From: Phytoseiulus persimilis
Lineage: Eukaryota > Arthropoda > Arachnida > Mesostigmata > Phytoseiidae
DNA length: 64,000 bases
Assembly (NCBI GenBank): GCA_037576195.1
Contig: CM075102.1
Location: forward strand, 19,712,745 to 19,776,744
Direction: 5' to 3'
This document shows positions 1-12,068 of the stretch, piece by piece. Within the stretch, counting starts at the first letter, position 1, and each line of letters starts with the position of its first letter. Below the pieces are notes generated by a model. The model was not told the origin of the DNA. It did not search any database and saw only the letters and a program-made list of their open reading frames with translations. The position numbers and the translations under genes were made by a program.

Positions 1-1028
1 GATCGATACCCGGAACAACGAACGAAACCTTCTCGTCTAAATTGAGAGGAGGATTCATCGATGCTTCATGACATCATTTGCAGAATAATTCGATGAAACG
101 ATATTGCATGGAACCGACATCAATTCCTTATTTTGATATATCGCAACAGGAATCGGGAACCGGGCGATATTTTCTCCTGACGAACAACTCCCCCTCATCG
201 AGCGAAATTGAGTTTAGGGAAGTCAAGCCCAACCCGGGGCTGTGCACTGTCGTCGAGTGGGATATCTTGGAAAATCGGCAGGACAAAGTGAAACATATTC
301 CGGATCGGAAATCCCGAGTAAAATCCGCTCCCCTCGGACCTGCTCTGGGCGAGAAAAAATCACGAGGTCCAGAAACTCGGGAGCTCCAAATCTATGGTGA
401 TCGGGACAAGTTACAGTGGAGTCAGGAGATAGAATTCCCCACGCCGCGCGAGAGCCATCTCCATTTCAACGCTTCTTGACGAGGAATAGCTCCGGCTCGT
501 CGTTTGAAAAGTGTCTCTGCAGTGACTGCCGGAAGAGGATGAGATCATCGGTCAGGTCGATAATTGTTGGGATCGAGTCCCGAGACCAACGCTTTCGCTT
601 TGACCTCCCTCTCGGAACGCGTCGCACCCATCGTGCTGACCAATCGGCGACCTCGTCGATGGAGCTTTCGAGTCTCTCAGAAAAACACGAGTTCCGTCGG
701 AGCAGCCATCCATCTGAAAATCAGAACTCAAATGGAGGAACCAAACGAAGAACAGAATGAATCAAGCGAACCCGAAGTGATTGTGCGCTTGAAGCGGAGC
801 CCGCGAAGGGTTTCCACTGCTCGAAAAAGTAAATCATCGAGTCTAAACGACGGAACTCTCGTCGGAACCAGCTGATTCTCTATGGCGGCCTCGGGCTCAT
901 TGTCTGAGCGGTGTTCGAAATACGTATTTCTCGTGGGGTTGTGGTTCTGGGCGGGTGAAAAAATCAGCTCTTGATTCAACTGGTTTCCGTGAAGGTTCTG
1001 TGGATAGAGCACGCATCACACCGGCGCG
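1..1028. other. No gene assigned at left edge
   Basis: This stretch lies upstream of the proposed NRDE2 start. A plus-strand frame at 78-479 (133 codons) and another at 564-875 are open, but neither shows a recognisable domain, and stop-poor sequence makes such frames common in this window. They may belong to an untranslated region or to a gene continuing off the left edge. I see no tRNA, repeat or clear promoter. Confidence 0.3.
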
Positions 1029-1056
1029 ATGTTCCCAGCCTACGCGCCAAAACAAG
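1029..1056 (+). CDS. NRDE2: Candidate first coding exon of NRDE2
   Basis: This is a short ATG exon reading MFPAYAPKQ, with a GTGATA donor at 1057 in phase 1. NRDE2 proteins from animals begin with a short FPA[FY] motif (recalled, not searched), and the main NRDE2 exon downstream lacks any methionine codon, so a remote start is required. The exon that follows is uncertain; an acceptor at 1182-1183 gives a phase-1 continuation (GEDDS). Confidence 0.45.
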
Positions 1057-4000
1057 GTGATATATTTGTTTCTCCTGCTAGTCCCTATTGCTACGTTGCG
1101 ACAAATCTGATCTTTTACTGGTAAAGCTCGCTCGTCGGCTCCTCCGTTTGAGCACACGCCATTCCGCAATGGTTCCTGTCAAGGGGAGGATGACTCGTAC
1201 GATGACCAGGATGCGCAAACGACGGGAATTACCTACAGGATTCACCCACAATGTGAAGAAGCTCAGCACCGACAGACTCGACCCCAACGATCTCTTCGTA
1301 TTCTATAGTGTCCATTGGCCATACAGGAGGCTTTCTGACCTGATCTCCCGACTCCAGGACTTCCGCTGTGAGGCCGGCTAGATCTTTGTCGCTTAGCATG
1401 GAGCAGGTTTTCGCCGGTTCTGAATTCGCATCCGGATCCACTCAGACGGGTTCTCCGACCGAATGTCTAAGTGAGATTCCGGCTGCCCCCCCTCCGGATA
1501 GTGAGAAAGGACCGAATAGGGGTAGTTTCAATTGATGATGCTCCGATAGTTTATCACCGGGTCTCCGAACGATACATCGGTTCGTTGAACGTATCAGGCG
1601 AATAATCATCGGCAAGTTCGTCACGCAGAACTTCTGTAAGGCGAGGGGGACTGCCTCTGAATCAAGTCGGGTCGGATATGAGGGGTTGTCTTCTCCGAAG
1701 ATGAATCCCATGAATCGAAACTTAAGGATGATTCCGTTGCAGAAGAAAAACGCACTCTCATCACTCCTTGGGCGCAATCCTCTGGCTACACTGCTCCCGT
1801 TGGAAACCACCGCGGAGGATCACCCAAATCAAGGTGTATAGATTTCACGAAGAGCACCCAACAGCTGGCGCACACTCACCCATTGGTGTAACTAAGCAAC
1901 GGCCTGGTTCGGGAGGATTATAGTGAGACGCGTGTTTCCAAGGGGAGAACTCCTTGAAAGCGCCGAACCTCCATTGGGAGTACCTGTGGCGGATTCCAAG
2001 AGCGACAAATTGGAAGATACGCCTGAAGAGTTCTATGTGCTGTAGTCAAGCTGGTCGAGATCATTGGCCTGGAGCCCGTCGATTTCTGAACTCATCGACT
2101 CGCTCAAACAAAGCTCATTCGAGCCGTTTCCTTCCAGTGACACAGACGACGAGCTCATCCAGGCGCTCGAGCAGCAGAAATCCGGTCCTGTGGCAGACAG
2201 GTCTCGGAACCTCAATCGGCCTCCTAGTTCCGCCTCTTCGCGGAGCTCTAGCGCCGAGCACAAGACCAAACACCACAAAAAGCACAAAAAGAAAGACAAG
2301 AAGAACAGGAAGAAAAGGAAACGAAAGCGCTCCAGGTCGAGGAGCCCGGACGACTCATATCTGAGACGGAAGTGGGCTTTTCTAGAGGATATCGGCCCTA
2401 GTAAATTGAACTTTATTGTTGATCCGAAGGGCGATCAGAGCAATAAAGCCTTTGCACAGTTGCCGCACACATCAGCGGCTGTGTACAAAATCCGGAAACA
2501 ATTCCAGGCTTACAAGAAGCCGAAGCGATATTTCAAGAAAAAGATACCGCCACCTTCCGTGTCTATCGCGATTAACGAAAAACTAAAAGCTCTGAAAACG
2601 TCCTCGTACATTTCTTTGGGAGATGCGCTGCTCGAGGACGATGACGAGTCAGGCAAACCGAGTTGGCCAAGCCTCATCACTGAACACTCCCATCTGTCGA
2701 ATCGATGTCGAGATGAGCCCCGGAACGTCCAGCTCTGGCTCAAACTCTGTGATTTCGAAGAGACATTCGTGCCGTGCAGCCTCGCGGGAAGCAATATTGA
2801 TGCCAAAGCTTTGCAGAAGTCCATACTGGAAAAACAGCTCAGCGTAGTGAGTGACTTCCAAGGATGGGGATTTGTCGGTTGGGTTTGGATTTCGGAGCGG
2901 AGGACGGATCCCACAGCGCTCCACATCACGTAGTCCTTATCAACCTAAAATTTGCTTCAGGTTAGCGAGGCCATCTCAAAGAATCCGATCGTGCTCGAAC
3001 TGCGTCTGAAAAAGTTCGATCTCTTGTGTGCTCTCGATCGGCAGGAGGAGCTCAGCCGCGAATGGGACGATGTGTTGAGAATGAGTGATTACTCAATCGA
3101 ACGCCAAGATTTGAAAAATGCTCTCTGGTTGAAATACGCACAATACGCGAGGAGTAAATGTGAGTTTTGCATTTTCGAACGCTGGAGTGAGTGGATCAGC
3201 TCCGCTGACTTCCACCTGATTTCCCGGAAAACCATGATTCTCAACCAATATTCTATGGGGACCCCAGACTAGGGTGGGCCACATTGTGGTTTGGGGGCAC
3301 ATGGATCGAGAATGAGAGTCAAACCGAGGAAATAAATTCTCTCTGCAGTCCGTGTCGTGGCCAAATTCTCGCTCGAAGACGCCACAGCAGGATACAGGAG
3401 AGCGATTGAAGCTTACCGGAGAACAAGGACGGACGATAATTTCCTCGTAGAGCTCATCGCAGACTATGTGGATTTTCTCACCGAATGCGGTTTCAGCGAG
3501 AGAGCAGTAGCGATATTCCAGGTGAACTTCTGCAACAGGTTCAACTGAATTTCTTCGGGAAAACGTCGACAAGGAGGCTAATGACAGTTTGAATTCAACT
3601 TCTCTCTTCAGGCATTGCTGGATTTCAACCTCAACCAGACCGGATATGTCGCAGTGGAGCGCAGCGAGGACGTTCTGAAAAAGATGTTCGAAGGCTTTTG
3701 GGGCAGCGGATGTCCGAGAGTCGGAGATGATGATCACATGGGATGGGCACAGTATGTGAACAGCTCCCGAGTTGATCCACCGGACGAAAACAAGAATTTC
3801 GAAGAAGAAGACGAAATTACTTCTTCGGATCAGCCCCTCAACGTCAAGTGGGCCATGCTCGAGGCGTATCGACAGAAAAAGCAGTGGAAACCAGCGAGAC
3901 TGAACGCAGACGACTGCGAACAGATCGTGCTTTTTGACGATATCCAAACGTTCCTCTTCCGAACCCGGGACAGAACCTGCATCAAGAACATGTTGTGTGC

Positions 4001-5324
4001 TTTCATGAGATACCTCACCCGCGGCGACGGGAGCTACCTCGCATATGATGAAGGTACTTCGAAAATGCTGCAGCTGGTGAAGCTACCTTTCGCGAGACTT
4101 GAATGGGAAGGATTGGCAAGCACTCTGTATAATCTCTATAAAGCAGGGACAACATTTCTGCCTGAATTTCCGTGGGCGTCTGATCTTCTGGACCGCTTGC
4201 TGGAACTCTCACCTCATTTCAATGGCGATCTGATCGGCCTAGGGAAGAAACTCTTGCAGGAGGGAGAGAATCAGTCGGATATTCTGATATGGACGAAATT
4301 GTTGAGGCTACTCGCATCCAGCGGGGGCAAGGATGAGGCGCTTTCCAAAGGAGTCAAACTGATGCGTATGCTGTCAGCAAGCCCAGAGAGCTTTAAGGGC
4401 GACCCTCTGTATTTCCTCGCAGCTTTCATGGAGATTTATCTCGATATTCATTGCGTCATGGCTACCGATATCAACGAGAAGATCACAGAGATGCCCGATA
4501 TCAGGAATTTATTAAGTTTTTGGGGAGCGTTGCTCGATGGCAGAACCGCTTCCCTTTCTGAGGTTGACGAAGATGATATGGAATGTCTTCGTTCTCATTT
4601 GAAGAAACGGGGAACGGAATGGTCAACCGAGGTGGGCATGATCCTCGAACTCGCGTTGCGTGGTCCGGTTCATGCCTACACCTGCCTCAGCAGTGCGGCG
4701 TCACATCTGGACGAATCTTCTTACCATCGACTTAATGTTCTCCTGCACATTTTGGTCAACAAGCACTTCGCCCCATCGCTGATCAGTCTGAAATCAACGT
4801 TACGACTTGCATGCATTGAACATCCAACGAGGGATCATCTCATTCTTCTTGCAAGTCTCGCTTACAAGAACCCCCTAGCTTGGAGATCGTGTCCCATACC
4901 CCAAAACGACGTCGAAATCTCCTGGTTTGCGATTCTGATGTTCCACCTTCTTCGGAGTCAAGAATTCGAGGACTGGCAAGAGCGGGAGGAAGTCTCCTAT
5001 TTCAGGACGCCTCTGGGGAGCGTTCGCAGAGCGATGTCTCAGTTGGGCGAAATTCGGAGCCCTCTGTTTTGGAGACTCCAGGCTTGGGCTGAGATTCAGC
5101 TCGGCGAACGAGATAGAGCTAAAGGGTTGCTGCTGCGAGGACTGCAGAGCTGTCCATGGTCGAAAGCGTTATTTCTAGATTGTGCGCTGTATTTTGAGGA
5201 CATGCTACAGCATGTCATCGATTCTCTCGTCGAGAAAGGATTAAGATTACGAACGCCTCTAGAAGAGATACGACTATTGGCACAGATTGCGGGAGACGCC
5301 CAGACTGAAGTCGCTCAGACATGA
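1029..5324 (+). CDS. NRDE2: NRDE2 homolog (nuclear exosome/RNA-surveillance factor)
   Basis: NRDE2 proteins are nuclear HAT-repeat proteins that bind the MTR4 helicase and act in RNA interference and RNA surveillance. Well-supported exons are about 2046-2846, 2961-3159, 3349-3521 and 3612-5324, all with GT-AG introns and matching phases (0, 1, 0), giving about 960 residues. The first large exon carries a Lys/Arg-rich tract (HKKHKKKDKKNRKKRKRKR) followed by an FLEDI segment. Exon 4 carries FEGFWGSGCPRVGD and then a VKWAMLEAYRQKKQW block followed by QIVLFDDIQ, matching the family's most conserved region as I recall it. The 2046-2846 frame has no ATG, and a TAG at 2043-2045 reads as part of a splice acceptor. 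Translation must therefore start upstream, probably at 1029 (MFPAYAPKQ, like the FPA motif that opens other NRDE2 proteins). Exons between 1057 and 2045 are not settled; 1184-1196, 1358-1470 and 1743-1833 are phase-compatible candidates. Confidence 0.85.
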
Positions 5325-5384
5325 AAATCGTTGAACTGGTCATTGCACTGTACATTGACAAACTAATTAAATATCGTTGCTTGT

Positions 5385-5390
5385 AATAAA
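5385..5390 (+). promoter_or_regulatory. NRDE2 polyadenylation signal (AATAAA)
   Basis: A canonical AATAAA lies about 60 bases after the NRDE2 stop codon, in an A/T-rich stretch on the coding strand. Confidence 0.6.
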
Positions 5391-6098
5391 CGGACAATGT
5401 ACCATCCCAATTTGGAGTCGTCACGTGCAGGCCCCCGCGAAGGCTGCTTCTCGCTGCATTAGTGGAGCCTGACAAGTAAACCTTCTTAATTATGGTCAGT
5501 CGGGAAGCCCGTTCGGAACACTTTTATCAGATTTGTCTCTAAAATTAGCATGAGGAAAGATTTCAGTTCCCCCCCTTTCCCCGCTGCAGGATTTCGGAGT
5601 TTTACTGTTTCCAAGACAGCACTGATCTATACCTCATGTTGCATTCCCTCCCGGACTCGGCACCCCCTCGAGCGCTTCGGGCCATTTCTTTTCTACCTGA
5701 AAGCTGGGGGCAAGACGCATCCCTCCCTAATTCCCGCTGCAGAGGTTCTGGTGATGAGAGTGCATCCTGAGAACGGTGTACCAGCAGAGCAGACACGCTT
5801 TTCCGGGTTCCGTTCCAGGAGGGACTGTAACCGAAGTACAATCAGGTCAGTGATTTCTCGAAAACCGCTCCCAGAACTCCAAGGAGCCGAAGCCGAATCT
5901 GCTGTTTTCTCCACGTTTCTTCGTAGGAGGGAAACCGGACCAATCGCTCTTGAACCGCCAACTCGACCGACCACAAGTGGAGCCTCACTTGTGAGACTAG
6001 CGGTGAGTGCGGAGGATTACTGAGCGAGCGATTCGGTTCTCCACTGTTTCTAGAATGCAAATGGAGCCGGGAAATTCATAGGATATTTACATGGATTC
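5391..6098. other. Intergenic region between convergent NRDE2 and MED29
   Basis: NRDE2 (+) and the first MED29 gene (-) point towards each other across this gap. A plus-strand frame at 5550-6023 is open for 157 codons but shows no signal peptide, domain or splice context that I recognise. I treat it as chance. Confidence 0.4.
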
Positions 6099-6104
6099 TT
6101 TATT
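6099..6104 (-). promoter_or_regulatory. MED29 copy 1 polyadenylation signal
   Basis: TTTATT on the plus strand (AATAAA on the minus strand) sits about 45 bases beyond the MED29 copy 1 stop codon at 6150, which fits cleavage and polyadenylation of that transcript. Confidence 0.6.
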
Positions 6105-6149
6105 ACATGAGTCTCCTCAAAATACAATTCGATTAGTTTCCAGACGCTT

Positions 6150-6965
6150 TCAATGGAACATCTGTTGGGGTTGCTGTTGCTGCTGGATTCTCTTTGCCGA
6201 GTCAGCCAGGATCTCCTGGATTTCCTTGGCGAAGGCAACCTGAGCTCCTATAGTCGAGATGAATTGGGTGAATGACAATGTGTTGTCCTGGTTGGTCGAA
6301 GGTTCAGGTTTTGTGGGCACGACCGGTATGGGGAGATACTGATGTGAGTCTCTGTTCTGCATCGTGCATTCTTGGATCGTTTTGAGACTATATTCGATCT
6401 GATTGCAAATACTGAAGAAGTCCTCCAGAGCTTTGTCCAATCTCGGTGGCGGCGCATCAGAATTGACTCGGACTCCATTGTCGACCGCTGCAGTGTGATA
6501 GATGTTCATAGCAGCAACTCTAACGACTTCGGAGAGCGATTCTTTGAGACTTCCGACGAGCATCCGTACTCTATTGAAATGATCGAACCGTTGCAGAACT
6601 TCTTGATTAGCGGCGGCCTGAGCGGCATTCACAGATGACGGGGGGCCGTTCTGAGGTCCTGGACCCATAATGGGCGCACCTGGACCTTGATTGGGATGGT
6701 TGGGGGGACCTGCCATGGTCATTGCACCCATGTTGTTCATTGGTCCACCTTGGTTGACTGGACCTCCAGGTCCGACTGGGATCACGGGACCGCTGGGACC
6801 AACGGTGACCACTGGACCCATAATTCCGACGGGTCCCATACTGCCGACTTGTCCAACGGCGCCCATGGGCCCAACGGGTCCAACGTTTCCTGGTCCGCCC
6901 ATGGGAGGCATAGGTCCCCCCATACCTCCTTGCATGGGGCCTTGCGCCATACCTCCTGAAAACAT
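6150..6965 (-). CDS. MED29: Mediator complex subunit 29, copy 1
   Basis: MED29 (Intersex in flies) is a tail-module subunit of Mediator, the nuclear coactivator linking transcription factors to RNA polymerase II. The C-terminal half is the conserved domain: [20 protein letters not shown], then [13 protein letters not shown], a [15 protein letters not shown] helix, and a final helix ending in a Gln-rich tail. The N-terminal 115 residues are a Met/Gly/Pro/Val-rich run of MGPVG-like repeats, longer than in copy 2. The ATG at 6965 sits inside a CATGTTTTCAG acceptor-like sequence. A splice at 6956/6955 would place an intron in the same phase and position as in copy 2, so the true first exon probably lies upstream and was not found; a GTGAGT donor at 7351 is one candidate. 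About 7 kb away lies a paralog (13,245-14,024). The frame is intact, with no sign of decay. Confidence 0.9.
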   Translation of the reverse strand: MFSGGMAQGPMQGGMGGPMPPMGGPGNVGPVGPMGAVGQVGSMGPVGIMGPVVTVGPSGPVIPVGPGGPVNQGGPMNNMGAMTMAGPPNHPNQGPGAPIMGPGPQNGPPSSVNAAQAAANQEVLQRFDHFNRVRMLVGSLKESLSEVVRVAAMNIYHTAAVDNGVRVNSDAPPPRLDKALEDFFSICNQIEYSLKTIQECTMQNRDSHQYLPIPVVPTKPEPSTNQDNTLSFTQFISTIGAQVAFAKEIQEILADSAKRIQQQQQPQQMFH

Positions 6966-9154
6966 GAGACTGTCAGGTCTTGACGCACTCTACTTTCGAT
7001 GGCCTCTTCAGGCAACCGGTCTCGCTCGACAAGAGCTGCGGAATTGACGAAATACTTCGCATGACGACTTTGTAGAGTCTTCCATTGCTCATATGATCTC
7101 TTCTCTGATGGGACATGGTGAACTATGCGATGAATTTCAAACGGAGTTTCGATCGTTCGGCCGTAGCGTCCCCGCACAGAAACATGCAGCACAAAACCCG
7201 CCTGTGAACAGCTGTTCCATTCGCGAACAAGAGAATGTCCATCCTGATTCCTCTGTCCGCTCTCCCTCGCTCTCAGGCTGCTCGTAGGGTGGAACCGACA
7301 AAACGAACTAGGACACCGGAGTATACGTAACCCATCATGGAATCCACTCACTATGATGTTTTTCCTTCACTGGAAGGGTCTCGCGGAGAACAACCACAGG
7401 TGTTGGTTTGGGGCTTCCCGTTGTCAAGGTATTGTATCAAATACGGATGAGTCGTTTCCGTTTAATGATCGCTCTCTCCGGGATGCACGTTGCGCACATG
7501 CACGTTCAGAGCGGTCACTTCTAATGAACTCAGAGTGCCGAGCGCACAGCCATTTTTGCCGCCAGATCAAAACAAAGCTTGAGAGCTGTCTGCTCCAAAT
7601 CCGACCAGCGGCGGGCTAATAGCTGTGAACCACATGATAACTCATGCATCTTTCCCCCTGAAGCTATTGGAAGAAGCATCGGGACACAGCTTCAATCCAC
7701 TGTGATGTTGTTAATTGAATGGGCTAGAATTTTCTAGCGACTTTTGCTCGAAAGCATGAGACACACGCTGCAGAACCCAACACAACTCGCGTTTCGTTTG
7801 TAGAATGATGCTAGCCACACCATTGTGTACAGTAGATATGCTCTCGGGCCGGAGGCGGAATTGACGGATTTTCCATCGGAAATTCATCGGAAAGCTCAAC
7901 ATTTGATCGATACGAGATCAGCCTAACAATCGCGAAGACTCCCAAATGGAGACACCCCGCAGTGCCGTGTCATGACGAAGTTGTGAGGTTGTGCCGATCG
8001 TTCGAGTGCTCTCAGAGCTCTCCACGGAACGCTAGGAATCACCAATCCACAGCGATAACCGTAAAACGGCCCCGAGTCTGCTGCCGAACTTCCACTGACC
8101 GACTCTCACCTACTGAATGTACGGGGATTCGTCGAAGGCTAATCGTGATCAGCGGATTCCCCTTTGTACAGTGGATGAGGGAGCGGGAGAGACTATCCTG
8201 ACGGCCTCGGAATCGATTCGGTTGGTCCGACTCCGACGCCGCCCGGGATCGTGCAACGCAATCTTTGTTAGGGTTCGTGGCACGGGCAGATCAATTGATT
8301 TTAACGACGGGCTTAGTCGCCATAACGTTTCCAGTCGTGAGTCGAATACACTCACTCACTACCCGCCTCCCTCCCTCAAGCGATCTACGGAGATATTTCA
8401 TAAATATGGAGACTTCTCGAGCAAGGGAACCATCATCATCGTGCTCTGCCTGAACGTTGGGAGTCGATCGGGGCATACAGAGTGTTCGTACATCGTCCTA
8501 GCGAGAGAACTGTGATGATTTTCTGGGCCGGAAACCCAAGAACTCATCATAACCCGGAACACGGATCTTCTCTACTTTCCATGGAAGAACCCCTGTAAAC
8601 TTCTCACATCGAGGAGTCCGGAAAGATGCCGAGTCGATCAGATCATGGCTCCTTCTGTTTCCCGCCGGATGTCTACAGCAGGCTGAACTCCGGGCCAGCG
8701 CAGCCTAATTGAGCCCTGAGCTCGATCGACAGTCGGTGGGGCTCAATTGACAAAGGTGCCCAAATGACGCAATCATTTCAACGGCTCCGAGATTGATTCA
8801 GCACTCCCTCCCGAACCAGATCGAGTTGGAAAGCTAAAAACAGGAGCGAGTGACCCACCCCCGGTGGGGAACGCGATCGTTGGGTTCTTCATCCGATCTC
8901 CAGAGTTTGGGACAAACGAAGTATCTGTCCGTCGAGACCCTTCCGCCTAAGTTTGATGACTCAAATTTGAAAATTTTGAAGAATGATGGTTAATTCACTG
9001 AATCCAGCGGAAGTCAACTCAGGGAGTGCTGACGACATTTATTTCAATGGCTTGGAATCTACCTCGGAAGATTCGAGACCTACAACGAACCAACGATATC
9101 GCGCTTCCATTCAGCCATTCCTCGAGGCCGTTCGGAGGAGCGAAAGAGTCGAGA
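6966..9154. other. Gap upstream of MED29 copy 1, no confident gene
   Basis: This must contain the promoter and first exon of MED29 copy 1 and the 3' flank of the kinase gene. Open frames on both strands are short and overlap in several phases. A minus-strand GTGAGT donor at 7351 is the best splice site seen. No RNA gene or repeat is apparent. Confidence 0.35.
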
Positions 9155-12068
9155 TTAGACGAAGGGGACCCTCGAACGTTTTTTCAAAATTCGGTAAAGG
9201 GCAGTGTCAAGTTCGGTCCAATTGAACCCTTGGAAGTACTCGTGGTCTTTGAATGGCTGGAAACTCATTTTATCGCGAACTCCGAGCCGCTGTGCAGGTT
9301 CGTCGCGGAAAAGCTCTTTCAGGAGTATGCGCTTGCCTTTTTCAAGCAAAGGATTTATGGGTACGGTCGCGTTCCGCGCAACTTCGTATCTATGGGAATC
9401 GAGCACAAAGAATGAAAGCCAAGGTCGCTTCCATATCATCCGGTAAGATGTAACTTCAGCATATGTCTCACGCATGGAAGACGATCTCGATGGTTAGGAT
9501 TTGAGATAGGATTGAAAAACAGATAGGAATGAGATCTTCACGGAGAATGCAATGCCCACCTATTCTGCTTTGATAATCGATTCAGATCAATATTCCATCG
9601 CTTGACGTAGAGGCTCAGTGGGGTCATGCCTTCGAATAATGTGAACAACACGATTCCATACGACCACCAATCGGCTCCAGGACCGGACGTACGACACGCG
9701 ATCACCTGAAAGCATCCAGCTCGGTTACAAGAGCGCTCACCTCTGACACGTTCGCGCTCTCGCGTCAGAATCTGTTCTGAGTTTGAGGAGTCATGCGCAG
9801 CATCAAATATTGGGACAGATGTGGGAGAATGAGGCTGGTTCTTGGCAGTCAAGGAGAGCGAGTAGCGCCGTGGGCTCAATACCCGTACTCGGCTGACCTC
9901 TCGGGATGCTCCATGCTGGCCCTGTTAGAGAAGCTCAGAGCAGCTGTCTTTTCTATCAGGAAAGCACGCGGTTCAGTTGACTTGGACGAGCTGCCTCCGC
10001 TGAGAAAGGATTCTTGAAATTGATGTGCAACGCGGACATATTGCTCATTGTCCGGACGTGGTTCCAGCAACCCTAGAGCTCGGATAGGGTCAGTGGTACG
10101 TTCTCCCCTTCAGGAACTTCTAATTGTACCCAAGAAACGAGAGAGTCCATTACGCTCCGAGACTTGCCTCAGGGGCCATGTAAGCGAGAGAACCGCATCT
10201 TGTCTTCGTGCTCAAGCCCACAAGACTTATGCCGAAATCGGATAATTGAACGTCGAACGATGGGGTGATGAGGATGTTCGAACAGCTTATGTCTCTATGG
10301 AGACATCCCAGCGCATGAACGGTATGCAAGGCATGCGCCAACTGCGCCGCTATTTTCCGGATGACTTCCTCACTGAGTGCTGCGGCGGAAAGGTGATGAT
10401 CAGTTTGAAACAAAAGCCTCTACATAGCCCACGAAGGCCACCGAGCAATAGTTCGTATCCATGAATCCCCTCGGTATGCTTGCGCATGTCCTCCAGGATT
10501 CCTATGGGAACCACAGAAGTGAACGGAACGAGATCTCGTCAAGATTCTCCCGCAGACACGCTTTCGAACCAACGAAGCTCACGAGAAGGCAGTTGATTGC
10601 GGGTTTCGTGGAATCATCTGATTATTGGTGGCTCGGCCTCGAGGATACACATCGCAAGTGGAGGTTCGCTCAGAAAATTTTGGGGTATTTTGACTGGGTG
10701 CACAGAGAGTTAGAAATGGCTCACTGTTTTTCCGGAGAACTCGGTTCAAACTTCCTGATTTTACGTAATCCATGACGAAGCAGTAGGCCCGGACCGTTTC
10801 GAAGGCAGCATACAGAGGAACGATGTTGGGATGACCCGAAGTCTGACGCCAGACATAAAACTCTTTCTCTTGCTGTCTCAAACCTCTGTCTTGGTTACCA
10901 GTCTTCTTCCGAATGCACTTGATCGCGTATTTCTTCTTCGCTTCCTGTGACAGAGCGTTGAACAGGAGAATCGATTCGCGAACTGAACGCTTCCTTAGAA
11001 TCGAAAGACTCGATCACCAAGTAATCAGCTCAGCGAGAATGCAGATCGGATTTAGATGAAATGCCAGAACGCTCACCTGATCGACAGCGCAATAAACAAC
11101 CCCAAAGCTTCCCGACCCGATTTTTCGCTGCATGACCAAGTTTCGCGGCTTCAGCTTGAAATCTGTTTTGAACATCGGGTTGTACCAAAGCTTTTTGAGA
11201 TCGAAATCTTTGAACTCCGCCGGATAGCGAATGTCGTGGATCTTGTGCTCAAAGAACGTTAGAAGGCTCTTCAGGTTGGCACAGAGAGTTCTATCGGGTT
11301 CGGTCTGCTCGGAGTAGACTGGAAAGCGTCTTCACTAGTAGGAAGATCGTAGTGGGTGAAAACACGCGATATTCTGCTCCGCATCTCGTAACACTCACTT
11401 CTTCTCTCAGAGGCAGGACCCGTCGAAAGTGTTGGGAGCGTGTTGAGGAATTCCGCAACCTCGTGCTTCAGCTCAGCGTCGGCTGATGATTCACGGATAA
11501 TAGGTACAACACCAAACTTTTTCGTGGCCGAGGCCTTCTTGAAGCTCTTCAGAACGGTTCCCGCACAAGGGGCGTTCTTAACCGCTCTCTGAGATGCTAG
11601 GTCGCTTTTTTTCGAAATCGTCGCCGATTTTTCATTCCGCTGTCTTGACCGGTGTTTCCGTAGCGACCTTGAGTCCTTAAGCCGCCTGGATGCCGCTCTG
11701 ATCGAGAGATGCGAGCGATCTCTGCGCGATCTCAGAGACTTAGGGTGACGACTTCTGCTCCGTTTTTCTGTTGATTGTCCCGGTGACTGCCCCTCGGATA
11801 ATCGTGATCGTACCCGCTTCGGCGGGCTTCCATGATATTTTCTATGCTTTCCGCGGGACACCTCAGGACTGCCATTCCGATTTTTTTTTCGTCGTTCGGG
11901 CGACTCTCGTTGGGACTGGGTGCGCGATTCGAAAGTGAAACGTTCCTGATTCACAGTCGAAGTCGTTTCCGTTATCGAGCCCGTGGGCGACTCGGGTCTC
12001 GAGGAGGTGTTGTGTTCCAACGCAAACGCCACACGTTTGCCAAGCGGTGACCTTTGATATTCTGACAT
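9155..12068 (-). CDS. AGC-like serine/threonine kinase with Arg/Ser-rich N-terminus
   Basis: Six exons (11399-12068, 11077-11318, 10725-10944, 10168-10379, 9560-9705, 9155-9389) join with consistent phases into a 574-residue protein. Residues 1 to about 225 are disordered and rich in Arg, Ser and Pro, like SR-type proteins. The kinase domain then shows a glycine loop (GSGSFGVV), the ATP lysine (YAIKCIRKK), the catalytic loop HRDISCSN (Asp and Asn kept), DFG, an activation segment ending CGSLAYMAPE, and GADWWSYGIVLF. The C-terminal PAQRLG plus HEYFQGFNWTEL segment is typical of AGC kinases such as S6K/RSK/SGK. All catalytic residues are present, so it is probably active. The intron between exons 4 and 5 appears to use a GC donor. 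The gene lies between the two MED29 copies on the same strand. The subfamily and substrate cannot be named from sequence alone. Confidence 0.85.
9706..10167 (-). other. GC-AG intron in the kinase gene
   Basis: The donor reads GAG|GCAAGT and the acceptor TTTCAG|GTG on the minus strand. Joining them gives MAPE followed by V and IACRTSGPGADWWSYG in phase 0, restoring the APE-to-DWW region of the kinase. No GT donor nearby does so. AG|GCAAGT is the usual context of GC donors. Length is 462 bases. Confidence 0.6.

Noticed and set aside
5550-6023. 157-codon plus-strand frame between NRDE2 and MED29
   Set aside because: No recognisable motif and competing open frames on the minus strand. The NRDE2 polyadenylation signal precedes it, and it sits between two convergent genes.
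6150-6965. MED29 copy 1 as a processed pseudogene
   Set aside because: The frame is intact over its whole length, it has its own AATAAA, and an acceptor at the position homologous to the copy 2 intron argues against a retrocopy.
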